This document shows positions 8,943-18,646 of a stretch of DNA of 64,000 bases, piece by piece. Position 1 is the first letter of the stretch, and every line of letters begins with the position of its first letter. Origin of the DNA: Clostridium estertheticum subsp. estertheticum. Lineage in GTDB: Bacteria; Bacillota; Clostridia; Clostridiales; Clostridiaceae. The stretch covers positions 1,975,001-2,039,000 of the forward strand of contig NZ_CP015756.1 of assembly GCF_001877035.1 (NCBI RefSeq). Direction: 5' to 3'. The notes under the pieces were generated by a model. That model saw nothing but the letters and a program-made list of their open reading frames with translations, did not search any database and was not told the DNA's origin. A program made the translations under genes and the position numbers.

Positions 8943-9584
8943 ATGTCAGATATGTGGATGTGTGTAGGTAATATACGAGGGGCTACAGAAGGAAAGTTAT
9001 TTTTAAGTTATGGAGAAGTTTTTACAGTGATAAATAAAATCAGATTAACTAGCATAGATAAAGATATAAAACTATTTGTAAGTAATGATGAAATAAATAT
9101 ATTCTTTAAGCATATAGAGACTAGTTACCCAGTATACGGGGTTTGGATAACAAAAGGTTATAACAACTGTTTAAGAAAACTATTTAACTTAAGGCCTAAA
9201 AAGAAATTAAGTTATAGTAGAGTGGATTTAGATATTTTTGATAAGGTTACTCTTCATAGAATTTACATAGAACTATTATTATATTTCTACAAAGTAAAAT
9301 CAGATGAACTCCTTATACAATTTTCTACAATAATAAAATATCAATTAGAGTCTTTAAAGATGATTTATAAAAACAAAGATTTAGTTAATTTTGATGAAGA
9401 GTTTGAGCAGACAAAAGTACAGTTTAGAAAAATATATGAATTTTGTAATTCAATAGAACTTAAAACTAAGCAAATTGAATTAGAATATAGGAGGAAAGTA
9501 ATTAAAGAACAATTGGAAAAAAGAAAAGAAATAAATAAATTAAATATATTGATGTTAGACGAAATTAATAGAATGAAAGATTAA
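8943..9584 (+). CDS. Hypothetical protein with C-terminal coiled coil
   Basis: 213 residues, not recognised. No signal peptide or membrane helix. The first 75 residues are mixed alpha/beta with conserved-looking aromatics (MWMCVGNIRG, YPVYGVWITKGYNNC). Residues about 100-213 are helical and end in a highly charged Lys/Glu coiled coil (KQIELEYRRKVIKEQLEKRK). Start ATG preceded by TTGGGGG. It stands alone between the SASP-like gene and the nucleoside transporter. No function proposed. Confidence 0.6.
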   Translation: MSDMWMCVGNIRGATEGKLFLSYGEVFTVINKIRLTSIDKDIKLFVSNDEINIFFKHIETSYPVYGVWITKGYNNCLRKLFNLRPKKKLSYSRVDLDIFDKVTLHRIYIELLLYFYKVKSDELLIQFSTIIKYQLESLKMIYKNKDLVNFDEEFEQTKVQFRKIYEFCNSIELKTKQIELEYRRKVIKEQLEKRKEINKLNILMLDEINRMKD

Positions 9585-9734
9585 TTAAATATTTAGGATA
9601 ATTTAGATTTATTTTAAAGTTGACTGTACAAAAAAGCAATAATAGTTATATAATTGTAATAGTTAAAGAAAGGAGATAATACTTTATAGTTCTAAATTTG
9701 TCAGATTGAAATATATTATTAGAGGGGGATATTT

Positions 9735-10805
9735 ATGAAATGTAAAAAATTAGTTAGTTTAGTTATGTCCATGTCAGTTATTACTATGGTATTTGCGGGG
9801 TGTTCAAGCTCAGACAAATCTGCTGCCAAACCAGCTACAACTACAAAAGTAGCATTTAAAGATGGAATGGTTACAGATACAGGAGGCGTTAATGATCAAT
9901 CTTTTAATCAAGGATCATGGAAGGGACTTCAGTCATTTGCTAAAAACAATCCAGGTGCTCAGGTTAAGTATTTAGAATCAGTGCAGAGCTCGAATTATCC
10001 GTCTAATTTGAACCAGTTTGCTAGCAATAAGTATGATCTTGTGTGGGGAATTGGATATTTAATGGAGGATGCAGTAAAAGCTTCTGCAAAAGCGTATCCT
10101 AATGTAAAATTTGCAGTTATTGATGATGAAATGACACCACATCAGAGCAATGTTACTGGTGTTATATTTAAAGCACAAGAATCATCTTTTCTTGTTGGAT
10201 ATATTGCAGCACTTAAGACTAAAACTAACAAAGTTGGATTTATTGGTGGAATTACGGGAAATGTAATTGATCAATTTGATTATGGTTTTAGAGCTGGTGT
10301 TGCATATGGTGCAAAAGAGCTTAAAAAAACTGTTACTGTTAATGTACAATATGCAAATTCGTTTAGTGATTCAGCTCTCGGCAAGGCAATTTCTCAAAAT
10401 ATGTATTCAAAAGGCGCAGATATTATATTTACCGCAGCAGGAAATGTTGGACAGGGTATGGTCGCTGAGGCAAAGAGTGAAAATAAACTTTGTATAGGCG
10501 TTGATATGGATCAAGCATATCTTGCACCAAACAATATGCTTACTTCATCATTAAAAAATGTTAGTAACGTGACGGAAGCAGTTTCAAAGCAAGTTAAAGA
10601 TGGAGTAAATGTTGGGGGAAAGACACTTAGTTATGGTCTTAAGGATAACGGTGTCGGAGTTCCATATACAGCACAAGCTATAAAAATGTGTGGACAGGAT
10701 GTTCTTGACAAAACAAAGAAAGTTTCTGCAGATATTGTGAATGGTAAGATTGTTCCTCCTTACAATAAAGTTACCTTTGCTACTTATAGTAGTACATTAA
10801 AATAA
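9735..10805 (+). CDS. BMP-family nucleoside-binding lipoprotein of an ABC importer
   Basis: 356 residues. A lipoprotein signal ends in the lipobox VFAGC (Cys22), followed by a Ser/Lys/Ala linker. The mature protein is a BMP/PnrA/TmpC-type periplasmic-binding fold with the signature GGVNDQSFNQGSWKG near residue 50 and FIGGITGNVIDQFDYGFRAG near 165-185. Members bind purine or other nucleosides. It is the first gene of a four-gene importer (binding protein, ATPase, two permeases). GAGGGGGA lies upstream of the ATG. No purine riboswitch core was seen in the 150-bp leader. Confidence 0.93.
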   Translation: MKCKKLVSLVMSMSVITMVFAGCSSSDKSAAKPATTTKVAFKDGMVTDTGGVNDQSFNQGSWKGLQSFAKNNPGAQVKYLESVQSSNYPSNLNQFASNKYDLVWGIGYLMEDAVKASAKAYPNVKFAVIDDEMTPHQSNVTGVIFKAQESSFLVGYIAALKTKTNKVGFIGGITGNVIDQFDYGFRAGVAYGAKELKKTVTVNVQYANSFSDSALGKAISQNMYSKGADIIFTAAGNVGQGMVAEAKSENKLCIGVDMDQAYLAPNNMLTSSLKNVSNVTEAVSKQVKDGVNVGGKTLSYGLKDNGVGVPYTAQAIKMCGQDVLDKTKKVSADIVNGKIVPPYNKVTFATYSSTLK

Positions 10806-10843
10806 TTATTAAATAGTAACCTAAAAAGAATGAATAGATTTAA

Positions 10844-10887
10844 TTAAACACACTAAATTGTGAAAACTCATGATTTAGTGTATTTAA
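10844..10887 (+). terminator. Intercistronic hairpin after the binding-protein gene
   Basis: A 15-bp stem (10844-10858 with 10873-10887, one mismatch) and a 14-base loop, without a strong T-run. This suits partial termination or mRNA stabilisation, giving more binding protein than ATPase and permeases. Confidence 0.6.
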
Positions 10888-10916
10888 TATAAGATATAAA
10901 AAAAGGAGAATAAACC

Positions 10917-12452
10917 ATGGAAGATCAACAATATGCTGTGGAAATGAAGTCTATTTATAAATATTTTGATGATTTTTGTGCGCTTTCCTCAATAGATCTT
11001 AAGATTACTAAAGGAAGTATACATGCACTTTTGGGTGAAAATGGGGCTGGCAAGACAACTCTTATGAATATCCTTTATGGACTTTATACACCTGATAGTG
11101 GACAAATACTTATAAGTGGCGAGAGTGTGGAAATGAAAAATCCAAATGTTGCAATAGAACATAAAATTGGAATGGTCCACCAGCATTTTAAGCTTGTGGG
11201 AAAGTTTACAGTAATTGAGAACATTATTCTTGGGAAAGAAGTAGTTAAGGCCGGCTGCATTTTGGATATTGCGAAAGCTCGCAAGGAAGTTAAAAAATTA
11301 TCTGAAATATATGGACTTGATGTTGATCCCGATGCGAAAATAGAGGATATATCTGTGGGAATGCAGCAAAGGGTTGAGATTTTAAAAGCGCTATATAGAG
11401 GTGTAGAAATTCTTATTCTTGATGAGCCTACTGCGGTTTTAACACCTCAGGAAATAGAAGAGCTTATTAAGATCATGAATAATCTTACCGAGGATGGTAA
11501 AACAATAATTATTATAACTCATAAACTAAAGGAAATTAAGAAATCCTCACAGTATTGTACGATCATTCGCCGTGGGAAATATATAGATACGGTTGATGTA
11601 AAAAATACTACTGAGCAGGAGCTCGCTTCCATGATGGTGGGAAGAGAAGTTAACTTAAAAGTTAATAAGACAAAAGCTAAGCCTGAGGATGTTGTATTTA
11701 CAATAGATAATCTTATTGTTGAGGATAGTAGAAAAATAGAAAGAGTAAAAAATTTCTCTCTTGAAGTTAGAAAAGGAGAAATAGTTGGTATTGCTGGGAT
11801 TGATGGTAATGGCCAAAAGGAGCTTGTTGAAGCAATAACTTGTCTTAAAAAAGTGAAATCGGGGAAAATTTCTATAGATGGAGTAGAATTACAAAACACA
11901 ACGCCACATAATGTCATTGAACATGGAATTTGTACCATACATGAAGATAGACAAAAGAGGGGGCTCATTCTTGATTTCACTGTGAAGTATAACTTTATAA
12001 CTGAAAAGTATAATAAGTCTAGATTCTCAAAGCACTTTATTTTAAATAATAAAGCAATAAATAAATTCACTAAGGATTCTATCAAGAAGTATGATATTAG
12101 ACCAGAAGATTGTGCATCAAAACCTGTGAGTGCATTGTCTGGTGGTAATCAGCAAAAGGTAGTAATTGCAAGGGAACTTTCTAATGACCCATTGCTTCTT
12201 ATTGCATTTCAACCAACAAGGGGACTTGATGTAGGAGCTATAGAGTTTGTACATAGTACGCTTGTGAAACATCGTGATAGTGGGCATTCGATTTTGCTTA
12301 TTTCATTTGAACTTGATGAAATTATAAATGTTGCTGACAGAATTTGTGTTTTATATGATGGACAGATAGTAGCCGAGTTTTTACAAGGTGAAGTCGACGA
12401 AAAGCTGATTGGTCTTCTAATGGCAGGAGGGGAAAAGAAAAATGAAATATAA
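10917..12452 (+). CDS. Nucleoside/simple-sugar ABC importer, dual ATPase subunit
   Basis: 511 residues with two ABC domains. Domain 1 has Walker A GENGAGKTT (about residue 40), signature SVGMQQRVEILKAL and Walker B LILDEPTAVLTP. Domain 2 has a degenerate Walker A (GIDGNGQKEL), intact signature LSGGNQQKVVIAREL, and IAFQPTRGLDVGA in place of the canonical Walker B/Glu. That asymmetry is typical of the ribose/nucleoside subfamily. Start ATG with AAAGGAG upstream. The last 11 bp overlap the first permease. It energises uptake through the two downstream membrane subunits. Confidence 0.94.
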   Translation: MEDQQYAVEMKSIYKYFDDFCALSSIDLKITKGSIHALLGENGAGKTTLMNILYGLYTPDSGQILISGESVEMKNPNVAIEHKIGMVHQHFKLVGKFTVIENIILGKEVVKAGCILDIAKARKEVKKLSEIYGLDVDPDAKIEDISVGMQQRVEILKALYRGVEILILDEPTAVLTPQEIEELIKIMNNLTEDGKTIIIITHKLKEIKKSSQYCTIIRRGKYIDTVDVKNTTEQELASMMVGREVNLKVNKTKAKPEDVVFTIDNLIVEDSRKIERVKNFSLEVRKGEIVGIAGIDGNGQKELVEAITCLKKVKSGKISIDGVELQNTTPHNVIEHGICTIHEDRQKRGLILDFTVKYNFITEKYNKSRFSKHFILNNKAINKFTKDSIKKYDIRPEDCASKPVSALSGGNQQKVVIARELSNDPLLLIAFQPTRGLDVGAIEFVHSTLVKHRDSGHSILLISFELDEIINVADRICVLYDGQIVAEFLQGEVDEKLIGLLMAGGEKKNEI

Positions 12453-13572
12453 AATCGCTCAATTGCTAAATAAGGCGGTCACCAAAATAATTCTTGCTAT
12501 AATACTTGGTTTTATAGTGGGAGCCATTGTACTCGCCTTTGCTGGTTATAATCCATTTGATTGTTATTCTATGATGGTTACGAGTATTTTCTCAAGTCCA
12601 CTCAATATAGTTCAGGTTGTGATTTTGACAATGCCCAATATTCTAACCGGTCTTAGTGTTGCTTTTGCATTTAAGACAGGACTTTTCAATATCGGAGCTG
12701 AGGGTCAATACCTTGTGGGAGCAATGGCAGCTGTTATAATTGGCAGCAAACTCAATTTGCCACCAGGTATAAATATAATCGTAATAATGATTGTCGCTAT
12801 TCTTGCTGCTGGGTTGTATGGAGCCTTTGCTGGACTGCTTAAAGCAAAGTTTGGTATTCATGAAGTTATAACAACAATTATGTTAAACTGGATAGCCTTA
12901 TACTTTAATAACTATCTAATATCAGTACCAGGAATCGGAATAAAAAATACACAATATTCTGTTGCTATTAATCACAATGCCTGGACAAATTTACTTGTTA
13001 ATTGGAAAGAAACACCACATGGTCAGGCTTTTTTAGCAAGTCATCAAACACTATCTACAATATTACTTGCAACCGATATAAATTATGGAATTATTATAGC
13101 TATAGCTGTTGCCATACTTATATGGTTCGTATTGTATAAAACAACATTTGGATACCAGGTTAGAGCTGTAGGACTTAACAAAGATGCAGCTGAATTTGCT
13201 GGAATTGGCGTTAAGAAAAATATTATTATGACTATGTTTATTGCTGGTGGGCTTGCAGGACTTGCAGGTGCTCTCCAAATGGCAGGTTCTCTTCCTCATG
13301 CACTAGTAACTCTCGCAGCTTCACCAGGATATGGATTTAATGGCATAACTGTGGCACTTATGGCTAATAGTTCACCTGTGGGATGTATATTTACCGCACT
13401 TCTTTTATCAGGGCTTCAGTTTGGTGGAAGCACAATACAGATGAACCTTGGTGCACCGTCAGAGGTAGTTAATATAATGATTGGTGTTATTGTGTTCTTT
13501 GTTGCAGTAGCTTCTATGTTTACTATGATATCCGAAAAGATGAAGAAGAGGAGGGTGAAAAATGGGCACTAG
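12442..13572 (+). CDS. Nucleoside ABC importer permease 1
   Basis: 376 residues, about ten membrane helices, BPD_transp_2 (RbsC/LivH-like) family. The conserved cytoplasmic loop GLNKDAAEFAGIGVKKN (about residues 245-260) contacts the ATPase, and AFKTGLFNIGAEGQYLVGA is typical of this nucleoside subgroup. It starts within the ATPase gene (11-bp overlap) and overlaps permease 2 by 11 bp, so all are translationally coupled. Ribosome site GGAGGGG lies within the preceding gene. Confidence 0.93.
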   Translation: MKYKIAQLLNKAVTKIILAIILGFIVGAIVLAFAGYNPFDCYSMMVTSIFSSPLNIVQVVILTMPNILTGLSVAFAFKTGLFNIGAEGQYLVGAMAAVIIGSKLNLPPGINIIVIMIVAILAAGLYGAFAGLLKAKFGIHEVITTIMLNWIALYFNNYLISVPGIGIKNTQYSVAINHNAWTNLLVNWKETPHGQAFLASHQTLSTILLATDINYGIIIAIAVAILIWFVLYKTTFGYQVRAVGLNKDAAEFAGIGVKKNIIMTMFIAGGLAGLAGALQMAGSLPHALVTLAASPGYGFNGITVALMANSSPVGCIFTALLLSGLQFGGSTIQMNLGAPSEVVNIMIGVIVFFVAVASMFTMISEKMKKRRVKNGH

Positions 13573-14494
13573 TATATTACTAGCATTAAGTATTACGCTT
13601 ATGTATTCTGCACCGTTAATGTTCGCTGGTCTTGGAGGGGTAATATCCGAGAATGCTGGTGTAGTAAATATCGGTATTGAGGGAATGATGACAATTGGAG
13701 CATTTGCAGGGGCGACGGTGGGTTATTTCACGGCGAGTCCATGGCTTGGTTTTTTGGCTGGAGGACTAGCAGGAGGACTGCTTGCTTTAATACATGCGGT
13801 TGCTTGTATTTCCTTTAGGGCAGATCAAACTATATCAGGTGTTGCTATTAACTTCCTTGGACCAGGAATTGCACTATTTCTTGGAAGAAAATTATTTGAA
13901 GGAAGTACAATGACAAAACCAGTTCCGAATCTAATGCCAACTTTATTTGGTGACTATGCAACGAACTCATCAAACTTATTTTTAAAAACATTAAATGTGA
14001 GACTTACTATACCTATAGTTTTCATTCTTGTTTTTATTATGTGGTTTGTGTTATATAAGACAAGTTTTGGACTTCGAATTAGATCAGTAGGTGAAAATCC
14101 AGCTGCTGCAGATACTCTTGGAATAAATGTAAATAAAGTAAAGTACCTGTCTGTATTTACATCGGGAATTCTTTCTGGATTTGGAGGAGCTGCAATGACT
14201 TTGGCTGTGGTTAACTGTTTTACACAATCTACTATATCGGGGCAAGGTTTTATAGCTCTTGCCGCAGTTATTTTTGGAAAATGGAAACCACAGGGTACAA
14301 TGGCTGCATGTCTTCTCTTTGGATTTGCTCAGGCTTTGGTTGTAATTCTTGGTGGAAGTACATCGATAATCCAGATTCCACCATCAATCCTATCAATGCT
14401 ACCTTATGTTTTAACCTTGATTATATTAGTCGTTTTTGTTGGGAACTCCACAGCTCCTAAGGCTGATGGTATACCTTATTATAAGGGTAAATAA
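13562..14494 (+). CDS. Nucleoside ABC importer permease 2
   Basis: 310 residues, eight to ten helices, paralogous to permease 1. The motif GLGGVISENAGVVNIGIEG at the N-terminus and GENPAAADTLGINVNKVK as the coupling loop are diagnostic of the second permease of BMP-type importers. It overlaps the first permease by 11 bp, with AGGAGGGTG just upstream. It completes the operon. Confidence 0.93.
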   Translation: MGTSILLALSITLMYSAPLMFAGLGGVISENAGVVNIGIEGMMTIGAFAGATVGYFTASPWLGFLAGGLAGGLLALIHAVACISFRADQTISGVAINFLGPGIALFLGRKLFEGSTMTKPVPNLMPTLFGDYATNSSNLFLKTLNVRLTIPIVFILVFIMWFVLYKTSFGLRIRSVGENPAAADTLGINVNKVKYLSVFTSGILSGFGGAAMTLAVVNCFTQSTISGQGFIALAAVIFGKWKPQGTMAACLLFGFAQALVVILGGSTSIIQIPPSILSMLPYVLTLIILVVFVGNSTAPKADGIPYYKGK

Positions 14495-14604
14495 TCACGA
14501 AACATATCTATACAAGTTAATTAGACCCTCTGGTATTTTATTACTGGAGGGATTAATAGACATTTAATGTTTAAAACTGAATTTGTAAAAAGAAATTATA
14601 GATA

Positions 14605-14647
14605 AATAGAGCTTGCGGATAATAATCTGCTAGCTCTATTTTTTTTA
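14605..14647. terminator. Terminator between transporter operon and lacI-type gene
   Basis: The stem AATAGAGCT/AGCTCTATT extends inward through a mismatch and a G-U pair, followed by a run of T. Converging genes on both sides. An earlier imperfect hairpin (14525-14550, GGTATTTTATTACT core) lacks a T-run. Confidence 0.8.
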
Positions 14648-14657
14648 TTCATATATT

Positions 14658-15677
14658 CTAAATATCATTAGGAAGAGTAGATTCCCTTATTATTAATTGA
14701 TATTCTGAGTAAGTTTTTTTGTTTATCGGATATTTTTCGTGTAATATGTCAATGAATAGGTGGCCGGATTTTTGTCCGAGTTCAAACAGATTTTGGTCTA
14801 TTGTACTTAAAGAGGGCGTAGTAAGCGAAGAAACTTCAATATTACTAAAACCCATAATAGATACTTGCTCAGGTATTTTTACACCATATCTTAATAATTC
14901 CCTTAAAGCACCAATAGCGATAGTATCAGAAGAACATATAACAATATAGGGATATGGTAAATTTCTTTCAAAGAGCTCCTTTGCAGCAGCTTTCCCTCCA
15001 GAATAACTATGACTACAATTAATAATATTATCATTTGAAAAATCTAAATTGTGTTTTTCAAAAAAAAATTTGAATGCATTTATTTTTACAGTTGTAGTTT
15101 TCCAAGTGGGGTCTCCCAGGATATATGTATTAAGATTATTTCCAGGCTTAAAATAGGATAGAGTATCATAGACAGCCTTACCTTCATCAACTAAGATTGA
15201 GAACATCTTTTGCCCTCCCTTTATAAAGCTATTAACTAAAACAATTGGGTGAGTGGTGCTTAAATTTATTAGGAAACTAGCATTATTATCGTTAGAGGGT
15301 CTGCTTCCTACTATAATAAAACCATCCACAAATTTTTCAACAAGCATTTCTATTTCTTTTTTTTCAGTATCTGCATTATTTGCTGTAGAGCATAGTATAA
15401 GTTTATAACCATTTTTTTGACAGGCAACTTCAATACCTTTAACAACCTCTGCAAAAAAAGGATTTACTATATCTGCAATTATTACACCGATAGTTTTCAT
15501 ACTAATATTATTCATTCCTCTGGCGTATGCATTTGGAATATATCCTTTATCTTTTATTATTTCTAGAATTCTTTGTTTGGTGTCCTCTTTAACTGAACCA
15601 TTTTTATTTATAACACGAGATACAGTAGCCACTGATACTCCGGCATCCCTTGCTAAGTCATACATAGTGTAACTCAT
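14658..15677 (-). CDS. LacI-family transcriptional repressor
   Basis: 339 residues. N-terminal LacI helix-turn-helix (MYDLARDAGVSVATVSRVIN) with the hinge helix around residues 45-60, then a periplasmic-binding-like effector domain. I chose the ATG at 15677 because AAAGGA sits eight bases upstream; the frame runs three codons further. It lies back-to-back with two GH31 genes and a sugar symporter, and two identical palindromes stand in the shared intergenic region. It therefore most likely represses that operon until an alpha-glucoside-type sugar is bound. A weaker site near its own start suggests autoregulation. Confidence 0.92.
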   Translation of the reverse strand: MSYTMYDLARDAGVSVATVSRVINKNGSVKEDTKQRILEIIKDKGYIPNAYARGMNNISMKTIGVIIADIVNPFFAEVVKGIEVACQKNGYKLILCSTANNADTEKKEIEMLVEKFVDGFIIVGSRPSNDNNASFLINLSTTHPIVLVNSFIKGGQKMFSILVDEGKAVYDTLSYFKPGNNLNTYILGDPTWKTTTVKINAFKFFFEKHNLDFSNDNIINCSHSYSGGKAAAKELFERNLPYPYIVICSSDTIAIGALRELLRYGVKIPEQVSIMGFSNIEVSSLTTPSLSTIDQNLFELGQKSGHLFIDILHEKYPINKKTYSEYQLIIRESTLPNDI

Positions 15678-15703
15678 AAAGCACATCCTTTAATAATATA
15701 AAA

Positions 15704-15719
15704 ACGTAAATTGTTACTT
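15704..15719. promoter_or_regulatory. Weak LacI-type operator near the repressor start
   Basis: ACGTAAATTGTTACTT matches 12 of 16 positions of the two strong operators downstream and lies 27 bp before the repressor start codon. Confidence 0.4.
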
Positions 15720-15766
15720 TTTTTATATTATATATCAATCATGATTAGAATGAAAGTATAACAAAA

Positions 15767-15782
15767 ATGTAACTGGTTACAT
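15767..15782. promoter_or_regulatory. LacI-type operator O1
   Basis: ATGTAACTGGTTACAT: two perfect 7-base inverted arms around a central TG. It lies 18 bp upstream of the -35 of the GH31 promoter. The identical sequence recurs 160 bp downstream. Confidence 0.8.
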
Positions 15783-15799
15783 TTTTATTTAAAATAGTA

Positions 15800-15828
15800 T
15801 TTACAATGTTTAATTTATAGGCTATTAT
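15800..15828 (+). promoter_or_regulatory. Promoter of the GH31 operon
   Basis: TTTACA (15800-15805), 17 bp, TATTAT (15823-15828), lying between the two operators and giving a leader of about 165 bases. Confidence 0.6.
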
Positions 15829-15926
15829 ATGTGTAAAGGTTTAAATGATTAAAACGCTAGGCTTATATGTGTCAAAGTAATTTAATAGTTGTGGTTTTTA
15901 TAAGTTAAGTACAAGTATGAAGTGAA

Positions 15927-15942
15927 ATGTAACTGGTTACAT
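15927..15942. promoter_or_regulatory. LacI-type operator O2
   Basis: Identical to O1 at all 16 bases, exactly 160 bp downstream, in the transcribed leader of the first GH31 gene. The pair flanks the promoter, an arrangement compatible with repression by looping. Confidence 0.8.
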
Positions 15943-16000
15943 AAAATACAATGAATAAATAAAAAAATACTAATTATTAATTAGATAGGGGTGAGTTTTT

Positions 16001-18496
16001 ATGAATGTGAGTAATAAAATAGAAAAGGTTGATAACAAAGGTGAGTATATTGATATTGTTACTGACGGAGGAAAATTCAGAATTATGTTTTTGAAAAGTG
16101 ATATAGTTCGTATAAGATGTACCTTTGATAAGGAGTTTCCAAAAGAGGCATCTTATGCATTAGTTATGACAGCATGGGAAGATAAAATGGATTCTGTAAT
16201 GTCCGAAGAAAGAAAAAGAATAAAACCTTATATAGCAAAATTTGAGGAATTTAATGAATATGTTTGTTTAAAAACAGATTTGCTAAAGATTAATATAAAT
16301 AAGGAACCTTTTGCAATTGAAATATTTAACAATGAAAGTAAGCTGTTACATTCGGATTTAAAAGAAAAGTCTTATTTAAAAGATGAGAATGGAAGGTTAA
16401 GTCATTACTCCTGTATAAATGACAATGATTCTTTTTATGGCTTTGGTGAAAAGACAGGATATATAAACAAATCTAAAAGACGAATGAGAATGAATAATGT
16501 GGATACTTTGGGCTATGATTCACAGCGGTCAGACCCACTTTATAAACATATACCTTTCTATATAAAACTTAATAAAACAAATAAAATTGCATGTGGATTA
16601 TTTTATAACAATTCATATTCATCTATTTTTGATATGGGTTGTGAAAGAAGTGGGTACTGGGATAAATATAGTTATTTTTCTACTGAAGGTGGCGAGTTAG
16701 ATTTATTTTTCATGTATGGACCAGATATTAAAGATGTAGTACGTAATTATACAGATTTAACCGGGAAAACTGCATTACCTCCATTGTATTCCTTAGGATA
16801 TTTTGGCTCAACTATGTTTTATACGGAGTTACAAAATGATTGTGACAAAGCGATTTTGGACTTTATTGATAAAACAAAGAAAGAGGATATTCCCTGTGAT
16901 GGATTTTTTCTATCCTCAGGTTATACCACAGGAGAAGATGGAAAAAGGCATGTATTTAACTGGAATAATAATCGCTTTCCTTGTCCTGAAAAATTTGTAA
17001 ATAAGATGAAGGAAAGAGGTGCAGATATTTCTCCGAATATTAAACCTGGCATGCTTATAACTAATCCCTTATATGAGGAGTTTAAATCTGCAAAGGCTTA
17101 TATAATGGATGAAAATGGGAAAGAACCTCATGAAGACAGATTTTGGGGCGGAAAAGCTTCCTTTCTTGATTTTACTAACCCAAAAGCTAGAGAATTATGG
17201 AAAAAGCACCTCAAACAATCATTTATAGATAAAGGTATTGTCTGTATTTGGAATGATAATAATGAGTATGAAATAAACAATTCTAAAGCTTTATGTGAAT
17301 TTGAGGGTGAGAAAATTACAATAAACGCTATAAGACCATTAATGCCTAATTTAATGGCAATGGCTGCAAAGCAAGCGCTTAAGGAAAGCTGTCCGGATGT
17401 AAGACCTTATATTACAAATAGAGCTGGTTTTGCTGGGATCCAAAGATATGCTCAAACATGGGCTGGTGACAATAGTACAAGCTGGCATAGTTTGAAATTT
17501 AACATCCCGGTAATACTCGGAATGGGTTTATCAGGAGTGGCAAATCAAGGTTGTGACATTGGTGGATTTTATGGTCCAGCTCCAGAACCAGAATTATATG
17601 TTAGGTGGGTTCAACATGGAATATTTCAACCAAGGTTCTCAATACATTCATGTAATACAGATAATACAGTAACAGAACCTTGGATGTATCCTTCTTACAC
17701 AAAATATATAAGGGATGCAATAAAACTCAGATATAATTTAGCACCTTATTTATACTCTTTACTATTTGAAGCTTCTACAGAGGGGTCACCAATAATGAGG
17801 CCATTGTTTTATGAATTTCAAGAAGATACAAATACTTATGATGAGAGCTTTGACTTTATGTATGGTAAATCAATGTTAGTCGCAAGTATTTATGATAAGG
17901 GAGCAACTACAAGAAAGATTTATTTGCCGAAAGGGTGCATGTGGTACGATTGGTACACTAAAAAAATGTATGAAGGTGGGCAAACAATAGAAATTGAAAC
18001 TTCTATTGATAAAATACCATTATTCTTTAGAAGTGGCTCTATAATACCACTTTCAGAAGATATAATGAATTTGCATTTGCAAAATATTGATAGTTTAAAT
18101 ATATTAGTAGAACCTTGGCAAGATTGTGAATTCACATTATATGAAGATGATGGTACCTCTAATAAATATCTTAAGGGTGAATATTTGAAAACTTGCATCA
18201 AAGTAAAAAGTGATGAACATGGAGATGTAGAAGTTGATTTTAATAAAGAAGGATCCTACGTTACAAAGGTTGAAAACTTAAATTTAAGTGTAATATGTAG
18301 AGAACTAGCCCCAGTTAATATAGCTGTAGATAACAAAAATATTATATTTTACTTAGATAGAGGAAGCTTTGAAAGCAGTCAAGAGGGTTGGTATTTTGAT
18401 AATGAACAAAAAACAGTAAAAATAAAGTATAACAACCATTTAGGTAATTACAAGGTAAGCATTAGTTATGCTGTAAAAGATCTAATTTCAATATAA
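16001..18496 (+). CDS. Glycoside hydrolase family 31 (alpha-glucosidase/alpha-xylosidase type)
   Basis: 831 residues without signal peptide, so intracellular. The N-terminal beta-sandwich contains FYGFGEKTGYINK. The catalytic barrel has the nucleophile Asp419 in IWNDNNEYE and the acid/base Asp490 in TWAGDNST. The C-terminal beta domains follow. GH31 enzymes remove alpha-linked glucose or xylose from the non-reducing end with retention. The exact linkage cannot be read from sequence. It is the first gene of a LacI-controlled operon with a second GH31 and a GPH symporter, implying cleavage of imported oligosaccharides. GGGGTGAG lies nine bases before the ATG. Confidence 0.92.
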   Translation: MNVSNKIEKVDNKGEYIDIVTDGGKFRIMFLKSDIVRIRCTFDKEFPKEASYALVMTAWEDKMDSVMSEERKRIKPYIAKFEEFNEYVCLKTDLLKININKEPFAIEIFNNESKLLHSDLKEKSYLKDENGRLSHYSCINDNDSFYGFGEKTGYINKSKRRMRMNNVDTLGYDSQRSDPLYKHIPFYIKLNKTNKIACGLFYNNSYSSIFDMGCERSGYWDKYSYFSTEGGELDLFFMYGPDIKDVVRNYTDLTGKTALPPLYSLGYFGSTMFYTELQNDCDKAILDFIDKTKKEDIPCDGFFLSSGYTTGEDGKRHVFNWNNNRFPCPEKFVNKMKERGADISPNIKPGMLITNPLYEEFKSAKAYIMDENGKEPHEDRFWGGKASFLDFTNPKARELWKKHLKQSFIDKGIVCIWNDNNEYEINNSKALCEFEGEKITINAIRPLMPNLMAMAAKQALKESCPDVRPYITNRAGFAGIQRYAQTWAGDNSTSWHSLKFNIPVILGMGLSGVANQGCDIGGFYGPAPEPELYVRWVQHGIFQPRFSIHSCNTDNTVTEPWMYPSYTKYIRDAIKLRYNLAPYLYSLLFEASTEGSPIMRPLFYEFQEDTNTYDESFDFMYGKSMLVASIYDKGATTRKIYLPKGCMWYDWYTKKMYEGGQTIEIETSIDKIPLFFRSGSIIPLSEDIMNLHLQNIDSLNILVEPWQDCEFTLYEDDGTSNKYLKGEYLKTCIKVKSDEHGDVEVDFNKEGSYVTKVENLNLSVICRELAPVNIAVDNKNIIFYLDRGSFESSQEGWYFDNEQKTVKIKYNNHLGNYKVSISYAVKDLISI

Positions 18497-18646
18497 GAAA
18501 GATGAGATCAGTGTTACTGAAAAACAATTAGTATATCGTATATTATGAAAATTAATATTTAAGCAAAATACTATGTATAATTGTATATTACAAATTGCAG
18601 ACTAATTTATTTTTATATAAAAGAAAAAGTGATAGGAGGATTTAAT

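Noticed and set aside
9585-9734. Purine riboswitch before the nucleoside importer
   Set aside because: The conserved loops of purine riboswitches are absent. TTGACT and TATAAT occur but are 23 bp apart, too far for a normal promoter.
11519-12085. 188-residue minus-strand frame
   Set aside because: Lies wholly inside the dual-ATPase gene, which has all ABC motifs. No ribosome site and no recognisable product.
14525-14550. First hairpin after the nucleoside permease as terminator
   Set aside because: The stem relies on several G-T pairs and no T-run follows; the hairpin at 14605-14647 is the better terminator.
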